DNA of 11,730 nucleotides from Gammaproteobacteria bacterium (lineage in GTDB: Bacteria; Pseudomonadota; Gammaproteobacteria; Steroidobacterales; Steroidobacteraceae). Shown in pieces: positions 6,881 through 11,730 of this stretch. Within the stretch, counting starts at the first letter, position 1. Each line of letters opens with the position of its first letter. Under the pieces are notes generated by a model, which was not told the origin of the DNA, made no database searches, and saw nothing but the letters and a program-made list of their open reading frames with translations. The DNA lies in the NCBI GenBank assembly GCA_030040235.1, contig JASHUC010000243.1, positions 1 to 11,730 on the forward strand. The letters are read 5' to 3'. A program made the position numbers and the translations under genes.

Positions 6881-8860
6881 TCATCGTGGCGGCCTCGCCT
6901 CCGGCAGCGCAAAAGCGATGACGTAGTCTCCGCGTGGCGTGCCGAGCTTGCCGTGCCCGCCTGCCGCGATGACGAGGTACTGGCGCTGGTCGCGTCCCGC
7001 CCGGTAGGTCATGGGGGTCGCCTGACCACCCGCCGGCAGCTGAAATTTCGCGAGCTCACGTCCGGTTTCGACATCGAAAGCCCGCAGATAGTTGTCCATG
7101 GCCGCGGCGACGAACACGAGATCGCCCGCGGTGACGATCGGGCCGCCCATGCCGGGTACCCCGAAGTTGCGCGTGGGGGCGAACCACGGCCCCATGTTCT
7201 TCGTCGAGCCGAGCGGGACCTCCCACACGATACGGTTGTCGCGCAGGTCGATGCTCACGAGCGTTCCCCACGGCGGAGGCGTGCACGGCAGCCCCCAGGG
7301 TGAGAGTAGCGGCTTGCGCAGCACCGCGTACGGTGTTCCGAGCTGGTACCCGACCTCGGCGTGCGCGAAGTCCCCGGACTGCATCTCGCGTGCGAGATCC
7401 TGGCGAGGGACGAGCTTCTCGACCGTCGGCAGATGATTGACCGCGGCGATCACGCGTTCGCGGCGCGCATCGAAGGCAATTCCACCCCAGTCGACGCCGC
7501 CCGCATAGCCGGGCGAGGAGATGGATCCGCGCGTGTCCGGCGGCGTGTAGGTGCCCTCGTTGCGGTAGCGTCGCAGCAGATCCCGGCATTTGCCCCGGTC
7601 CCAGAACGTGATGCCCCACGCATCGCGCGGGTCGATCGGTGCGTGCGAGGCGAGCGGTGGGGTGTCCGGGAAGGGCTGGGTGGGGGAGGCCTGCTCGCCG
7701 GCGACGGTGCTGCGCGGGACCGGTCGCTCGATGATCGGCGCGAGCGGCTTGCCCGTATCACGATCGAACACGAACAGCATGCCGCTCTTGGTCGCCTCGA
7801 GCACGGCATACACGGGCGCCGTGCTCGACTCGAGTGAGACGAGCATGGGTTGCGCCGCGAGGTCGTAGTCCCACAGGTCGTGGTGGATGAGCTGCTGCTG
7901 CCAGAGCAGCCGCCCCGTCTTTGCATCGAGCGCGAGCAAGGAATCGGCGAACCGGTCGCTCCCCAGACGCTCCCCCCCGTAGTAGTCGGGACTCGCCGAG
8001 CCGGTCGGCACGAACACGGCGCCGCGCGCCGGATCGACCGACATCACGCCCCAGGCATTGCCGGCTCCGGTGCGCGCCGCCTGGTCCGAGTGCCATTCCG
8101 CGGCCGCCGGATGCTGTGGGGAGTCCGGAATCGGGTCGAAGCTCCACTCGAGCGCGCCGCTGCGTGCATCGAAGGCGCGCACGATTCCACGCTCGACCTC
8201 GACGGCGCGGTTGTCGCCGATCGCGGAGCCGACGACGACGCTGTCGCGCGTGACGGCGGGGGGCGAGGTGACGAGATATTCCCCGCGCTTGCGCAGGCGC
8301 ACGCCGCGCGTGAGGTCCACGGTGCCGCGAACGCCGAAGCCGCCGCAGGGCGCGCCGGTCATGGCATCGAGGGCGATCAGACGCGCATCGAGTGTGCCGA
8401 TGAATACACGCCGCGTGCAGGTGCCCACGGGTCCGATGTCGGGATCCTGCCACACCGAGACGCCGCGTGAGGCGACATCGCTGTACTCGACGCGCCGGTC
8501 GATGTGTGGGTCGAAGCGCCAGCGGGCCCGGCCCGTGATCGGATCGAGCGCAATGACGATATCGGTCGCGGTGGACAGGTAGAGCATTCCGAAGGCGAGA
8601 ACCGGCGTCGCCTCGAAGGTGAGCTGGTCCGCGCTCGCAAGTCCCGCGCCGAGCTCGCCGGTGCGGTAGGTCCACGCGATCGCAAGGTGTGCGACGTTCC
8701 CGCGATCGATCTGATCCAGATTCGAGTAATGCTCACCGAAGATGTCGCCGCCGTAGTACCCCCAGTCGCTCGCCTCCGGCGACTGAGCACTCGTGAACGG
8801 GGAGCTCGCGGCGAGCCCCAGTACGGTCCCGAGAAGCCATGCACGGCTCATCACGGTCAT
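6881..8860 (-). CDS. PQQ-dependent dehydrogenase, glucose-dehydrogenase type, soluble form
   Basis: This is a 659-residue periplasmic quinoprotein. After a signal peptide (about residues 5-25, ending TSA-QS) it forms an eight-bladed propeller. Blade motifs include SDWGYYGGD, ALDPITGRARWRFDP, HHDLWDYDLAAQP (from residue 326), GGVDWGGIAFD and the ending AGGQATPMTY...AAGGHGKLGTPRGDY. These align closely with the catalytic domain of E. coli membrane glucose dehydrogenase Gcd. Asp331 (in HHDLWD) and Lys358 (in ATKSG) keep the 27-residue spacing I recall for Gcd Asp466 and Lys493, so catalysis is probably intact. The five N-terminal helices of Gcd are absent and there is no CxxCH haem motif, so the electron acceptor is unknown. 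The substrate is probably an aldose or polyol, not proven. ATG 8860 and ATG 8851 are both possible starts and neither has a strong ribosome binding site. No PQQ biosynthesis gene is in the window. The gene diverges from the patatin gene across 41 bases. Confidence 0.9.
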   Translation of the reverse strand: MTVMSRAWLLGTVLGLAASSPFTSAQSPEASDWGYYGGDIFGEHYSNLDQIDRGNVAHLAIAWTYRTGELGAGLASADQLTFEATPVLAFGMLYLSTATDIVIALDPITGRARWRFDPHIDRRVEYSDVASRGVSVWQDPDIGPVGTCTRRVFIGTLDARLIALDAMTGAPCGGFGVRGTVDLTRGVRLRKRGEYLVTSPPAVTRDSVVVGSAIGDNRAVEVERGIVRAFDARSGALEWSFDPIPDSPQHPAAAEWHSDQAARTGAGNAWGVMSVDPARGAVFVPTGSASPDYYGGERLGSDRFADSLLALDAKTGRLLWQQQLIHHDLWDYDLAAQPMLVSLESSTAPVYAVLEATKSGMLFVFDRDTGKPLAPIIERPVPRSTVAGEQASPTQPFPDTPPLASHAPIDPRDAWGITFWDRGKCRDLLRRYRNEGTYTPPDTRGSISSPGYAGGVDWGGIAFDARRERVIAAVNHLPTVEKLVPRQDLAREMQSGDFAHAEVGYQLGTPYAVLRKPLLSPWGLPCTPPPWGTLVSIDLRDNRIVWEVPLGSTKNMGPWFAPTRNFGVPGMGGPIVTAGDLVFVAAAMDNYLRAFDVETGRELAKFQLPAGGQATPMTYRAGRDQRQYLVIAAGGHGKLGTPRGDYVIAFALPEARPPR

Positions 8861-8901
8861 GCGGGCATTATCGTTGATGCCGAACGCCCCCCGCGACGGC
8901 C

Positions 8902-11211
8902 ATGCGGTATTCTTGTCGAGTGGATCGCACGCATCGGGTGGTCTGGCTCCGGATCGGGCTCGTGGGTGCCCTCCTGGTGGCCCTCGCCCGGACCGCGCTC
9001 GGCCCCGATTGCGCGCATGCGGCACAGGCGGCGCCATCCACCCCGGCGACCCCGCAGCACCGCCTGAGGATCGGGCTGGTGCTCTCGGGCGGGGGCGCCC
9101 GCGGGGCGGCGCACATCGGCGTGCTCAAAATGCTCGCGCAGATGCACATCCCCATCGATGCGATCGCCGGGACCAGCATGGGTGCGGTGATCGGCGGACT
9201 GTACGCGAGCGGGCTCTCGCCGGACCAGATCGAGTCGCTCATGAACTCCGTGAACTGGGCGGAGGCATTCAGCGAGCTGCCGCCGCGCCGGGAGCTCAGC
9301 TTCCGCCGCAAGGAGGAGGACCGGGATTTTCTCGTGAAGCTCCCGCTCGGCATTCGGGGCGGGAAGCTCCGGCTGCCGAACGGGCTCATCGAGGGCGAGA
9401 CGCTCACCAGAATCCTGCGCCGCGCGACCCTTCCGGTCTGGGACATCAAGGATTTCGACGGCTTGCCGACGCCGTTCCGGGCCGTGGCGACCGATCTTTC
9501 GACCGGTGAGCCCGTCGTGATGCGAGCGGGTGATCTGACGACTGCAATGCGGGCGAGCCTGTCGGCGCCCGGTGTGTTCAGCCCCGTCGAGCGCGAGGGC
9601 CGGCTGCTGGTCGATGGCGGGCTTTCGGAGAATCTCCCGATCGACGTGGCGCGCGAGATGCACGTGGACGTGCTGATCGTCGTGGACGTCGGATTTCCGC
9701 TCTACACGCGCCAGCAACTCGTCGGTCCGGGCGCGATCTCGAACCAGATGCTCGCGATCCTCATTCGCCGCGAGTCCGAGCGCCAGCTCGCGACGCTCAA
9801 TCCGCGCGACATTCTCATCACGCCGAACCTGGGTGATGCCTCGTCCTTCGACTTCAAGATCGTCAAACGCGCGATCGGTGTCGGTGAGCAGGCCGCACGC
9901 GATGTCGCCGCGCGGCTCACGGCCCTCGCGGTCGCCCCGCAAGCCTATGCCGCCTATGTCGCCCGCCGGCAGGCGCAGCGGGAGCCTCTGCCGGAGATTC
10001 AGTTCGTGCACGTCGATGCCGACTCCCGTCGCTACGCGCCATCGCTCCATGCGCTGTTCGACGATCTCGCCGGGAAGCAGCTCGACCCCAGCCAGGTCGA
10101 CAGCCGCGTCACCGACATGTACGGACGCGGTGATCTTTCAATACTCGATTACCGGGTGGAGAACGACAACGGCGAGGACGGAGTGGACCTCTCGGCCCAG
10201 CGCAACAGCTACGGTCCGGACTATCTGCGCTTCGGCCTGGCGCTGCAGGACGATTTCCACGGGAACGCTTTCTACAATGCCTCGGCGCTGCTCGTCATGT
10301 CCGAGCTCACCTCGACCGGGGCGGAGTGGGTCTGGAGCGTGCAGGAGGGGATCTCTCCCTACCTCTACTCGGAGTTCTTCCTGCCCTTCTCGAATGACTG
10401 GCGCTGGTTCGTGCTACCGAATTTCCAGTACTCGGCGACCGATGTGCCGCTCGACAACGGCGCGCTCAAGCAGATCGCCGATTTCCGGCTGCGCAATTTC
10501 GACTATGGGCTGGATTTGGGGCGCGAGCTCGGCAACTGGGGCGAGGCGCGGGTCGGAGTGCTGCACGATGAGGGTACGAGCTACGTGAGAGACGGCGATC
10601 CGGACCTGCCGTCGACGCACTTCAGGGATTACGGCTTTTTCGTTCGCTTCTCCTACGATCAGGTCGATGACGTCGACTTCCCCCATGACGGACAGCTCGC
10701 GACCGTGCAGTGGAGCAGCGAGAACAACTGGGTATCCGAGCAGGCGGAGGGCGGATTGCAGCGGCCGCTCAATCAGGTGACGCTCAACTGGCTCGGTGCG
10801 CAGTCCTTCGGGCGCGAGACGGCGATCCTGTGGACGACGGCCGGAACGACGCTCAGCCAGACCGATCCCTACGATCTGCACACGCAGTTCCTGCTGGGCG
10901 GGCTCTTCAATCTCTCGGGCCTGCCCGTGCAATCGCTCGCGGGCTCGGATTTCGGTATCGCGCGCTTCATGTATTACCACAAGCTCGGAAGCGGCGGAGA
11001 GGGTCTGTTCAACTTCCCGGCGTACCTCGGGTTCTCTCTGGAAGCCGGCAACGTCTGGCAGGACCGCGAAAGCATGGCCTTGAACTCCGTGCGCAAGGAC
11101 GGCAGCGTGTTCGTGGGCTTCGATACCCCGGTGGGACCGCTGTTCCTCGCAACCGGACTCGATCAGTCCGGCGCCGAGACGTTCTACCTGTTCCTCGGCC
11201 GGATGTTCTGA
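8902..11211 (+). CDS. Patatin-like phospholipase with POTRA and Omp85-type barrel (type Vd autotransporter, PlpD-like)
   Basis: The product has 769 residues in four parts. A signal peptide spans about residues 12-40 (hydrophobic LRIGLVGALLVALA, Ala-rich cleavage region AHA-AQ). A patatin lipase domain (about 55-345) carries the oxyanion motif GGGARG at 63-68, the nucleophile Ser92 in GTSMG, and Asp238 of the DGG motif, which completes the Ser-Asp dyad. A POTRA-like domain lies at about 363-437 (LPEIQFVHVD ... LSILDYRVE). A C-terminal 16-strand-type barrel (about 440-769) ends in Phe with the outer-membrane consensus YLFLGRMF. This order is that of Pseudomonas PlpD and Fusobacterium FplA, where the barrel carries the lipase to the cell surface, so surface phospholipase A activity is inferred. 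The GTG at 8920 is an alternative start that shortens the N-terminus by six residues and leaves the signal peptide whole; neither start has a good ribosome binding site. The gene converges on the 88-residue gene. Confidence 0.93.
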   Translation: MRYSCRVDRTHRVVWLRIGLVGALLVALARTALGPDCAHAAQAAPSTPATPQHRLRIGLVLSGGGARGAAHIGVLKMLAQMHIPIDAIAGTSMGAVIGGLYASGLSPDQIESLMNSVNWAEAFSELPPRRELSFRRKEEDRDFLVKLPLGIRGGKLRLPNGLIEGETLTRILRRATLPVWDIKDFDGLPTPFRAVATDLSTGEPVVMRAGDLTTAMRASLSAPGVFSPVEREGRLLVDGGLSENLPIDVAREMHVDVLIVVDVGFPLYTRQQLVGPGAISNQMLAILIRRESERQLATLNPRDILITPNLGDASSFDFKIVKRAIGVGEQAARDVAARLTALAVAPQAYAAYVARRQAQREPLPEIQFVHVDADSRRYAPSLHALFDDLAGKQLDPSQVDSRVTDMYGRGDLSILDYRVENDNGEDGVDLSAQRNSYGPDYLRFGLALQDDFHGNAFYNASALLVMSELTSTGAEWVWSVQEGISPYLYSEFFLPFSNDWRWFVLPNFQYSATDVPLDNGALKQIADFRLRNFDYGLDLGRELGNWGEARVGVLHDEGTSYVRDGDPDLPSTHFRDYGFFVRFSYDQVDDVDFPHDGQLATVQWSSENNWVSEQAEGGLQRPLNQVTLNWLGAQSFGRETAILWTTAGTTLSQTDPYDLHTQFLLGGLFNLSGLPVQSLAGSDFGIARFMYYHKLGSGGEGLFNFPAYLGFSLEAGNVWQDRESMALNSVRKDGSVFVGFDTPVGPLFLATGLDQSGAETFYLFLGRMF

Positions 11212-11215
11212 GGCG

Positions 11216-11247
11216 CGATGTTCCGGGCGCCCGCGCGCTCGACATCG
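11216..11247. terminator. Possible bidirectional terminator between convergent genes
   Basis: CGATGT (11216-11221) and ACATCG (11242-11247) are exact inverted arms around a very GC-rich 20-base interior. The interior includes the palindrome CGGGCGCCCG (11224-11233) and can fold further. The element fills the 42-base gap between the converging patatin gene and the 88-residue gene, where a shared terminator is expected. There is no T-tract on either side, so intrinsic termination would be weak; the structure could also be chance. Confidence 0.3.
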
Positions 11248-11253
11248 TTAGAG

Positions 11254-11520
11254 TTAGAGTCCGCGGCTCTCGGCGAGCTTCTCGACCTTCTCGAAGATCA
11301 GCGACGGTCGATCGCCGGAGCGGGAGTACTCGTGGCGGCGGCTCATCTCCTTAAGCGCCGAGTCGCGCTCATCGCGCGTGCCGTACCAGTGCGTGCGATG
11401 CCACTCCGGACCGAGAAGCTTGCGGAAGGGATCTCCTGCGGGGAGGCTCACCCGCACCCCGTAGGGCCGCAGCTTCTCGATCGGCGGCATGCGCAGGTTG
11501 TGTGCCTGATTGATTCCCAT
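11254..11520 (-). CDS. Uncharacterised 88-residue basic protein
   Basis: I do not recognise a named family. The predicted product is small, charged and probably cytoplasmic, with no signal peptide or membrane helix. It contains IEKLRPYGVRVSLPAGDPF, then the aromatic/basic stretch EWHRTHWYGTRDERD, a helical SALKEMSRRHEYSR segment and a C-terminal FEKVEKLAE helix. The composition is protein-like, and the frame closes with two stops in the same frame separated by one codon (TAA at 11256-11254 and again at 11250-11248), within a tandem GTTAGA repeat. The ATG at 11520 is chosen because residues before it, in the longer open frame, look random. The ATG at 11490, giving 78 residues, is an alternative. 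Neither has a clear ribosome binding site. It diverges from the msrA-like gene across 89 bases and converges on the patatin gene. A rival frame on the other strand covers the same bases but has a less protein-like composition. Confidence 0.62.
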   Translation of the reverse strand: MGINQAHNLRMPPIEKLRPYGVRVSLPAGDPFRKLLGPEWHRTHWYGTRDERDSALKEMSRRHEYSRSGDRPSLIFEKVEKLAESRGL

Positions 11521-11609
11521 GCGGCGCAGCTTACCAGTGTCGCGCAGCTTGTGTTGCGCGGCCCACGAGCACAGACTTTGACGTCCATTCCACATCCGGG
11601 TGCCGTGCC

Positions 11610-11730
11610 ATGTCCCTCTCGAGCGCGAAGTCGCAGATGCCCGCACCGCACGAGGCCCTCACCGGACGGGCAACCCCGATGCGGGTCCCGGAGACGCACG
11701 CCGTGAATGGCCGGCGCATCGTCCCGCCCT
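11610..11730 (+). CDS. msrA: Peptide methionine sulfoxide reductase A, N-terminal fragment cut by the window edge
   Basis: The frame opens at ATG 11610 and runs 40 codons to the right edge without a stop. It reads MSLSSAKSQMPAPHEAL, then TGRATPMRVPETHAVNG, then RRIVPP. This matches the lead-in I recall for proteobacterial MsrA proteins (MPxPxEALPGR...THxVNGHPL), which comes just before the catalytic GCFWG motif. That motif would lie beyond the window, so the active site is not seen. MsrA reduces methionine-S-sulfoxide in proteins and free methionine, using thioredoxin. A second Met at 11637 (MPAPHEAL) could be the real start; neither start has a strong ribosome binding site. TTGACG at 11578-11583 is a good -35 match, but no convincing -10 follows at the right distance. 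The call rests on a short N-terminal resemblance. Confidence 0.72.
   Translation, partial: MSLSSAKSQMPAPHEALTGRATPMRVPETHAVNGRRIVPP

Noticed and set aside
6881..8860. Quinohaemoprotein (alcohol dehydrogenase with cytochrome c domain)
   Set aside because: No CxxCH motif occurs, and the C-terminus ends right after the last propeller blade, as in Gcd.
8861..9037. 59-codon N-terminal extension of the PQQ dehydrogenase
   Set aside because: It is Arg/Pro/Gly-rich, overlaps the patatin gene antisense, and would bury the signal peptide.
8857..10050. Long minus-strand open frame opposite the patatin domain
   Set aside because: The composition is that of a mirror frame and it runs through the real dehydrogenase start. 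The patatin motifs on the other strand are complete.
11218..11706. Plus-strand open frame opposite the 88-residue gene
   Set aside because: It overlaps the msrA-like start in another frame, and its translation drifts into Arg/Pro/Ser-rich sequence typical of a non-coding frame.

Overview
The window is about 11.7 kb of gene-dense, GC-rich chromosomal DNA. The organism is probably a gammaproteobacterium near the Xanthomonadales, Nevskiales or Steroidobacterales. That placement is inferred from base composition, a patatin fused to an Omp85-type outer-membrane barrel (so the cell is Gram-negative), a full-length Kup transporter, agmatine deiminase, and an MsrA N-terminus of the style I recall from Xanthomonas. 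I see no rRNA, tRNA, CRISPR array, insertion sequence, integrase or phage gene. No stretch longer than 150 bases lacks a gene; the longest gap is 147 bases, before the TIR gene.

Left part (1-2956). The window opens inside a Cys/Met-metabolism PLP enzyme (trans-sulfuration family). It converges, with no bases between the stop codons, on a small two-helix DUF2905 membrane protein. Next is the most distinctive gene: a 593-residue protein with an N-terminal TIR domain, a central TolB/FlgO-like domain and a C-terminal TPR array.

Middle part (2995-6804). A Kup potassium transporter (minus strand) and an agmatine deiminase (plus strand) diverge from a 73-base intergenic region holding a good -10 box and a clear ribosome binding site. 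The agmatine deiminase 3' end overlaps by 49 bases, tail to tail, with a membrane-anchored TPR protein whose N-terminus resembles the PLDc_N two-helix module.

Right part (6881-11730). A soluble PQQ-dependent dehydrogenase of the glucose-dehydrogenase type lies upstream of the TPR gene on the minus strand. Its gene diverges, with a 41-base gap, from a large patatin-POTRA-barrel protein, a type Vd (PlpD-like) autotransporter. An uncharacterised 88-residue protein follows on the minus strand. The first 40 codons of what looks like msrA run off the right edge.

The genes do not form one pathway. They read as mixed chromosomal content: sulfur amino acids and methionine repair, potassium uptake, polyamine metabolism, periplasmic sugar oxidation and cell-surface lipolysis. 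The only candidate for a less-described system is the TIR-TolB-TPR protein. It stands alone, with no defence partner visible, so a defence role is a hypothesis only.
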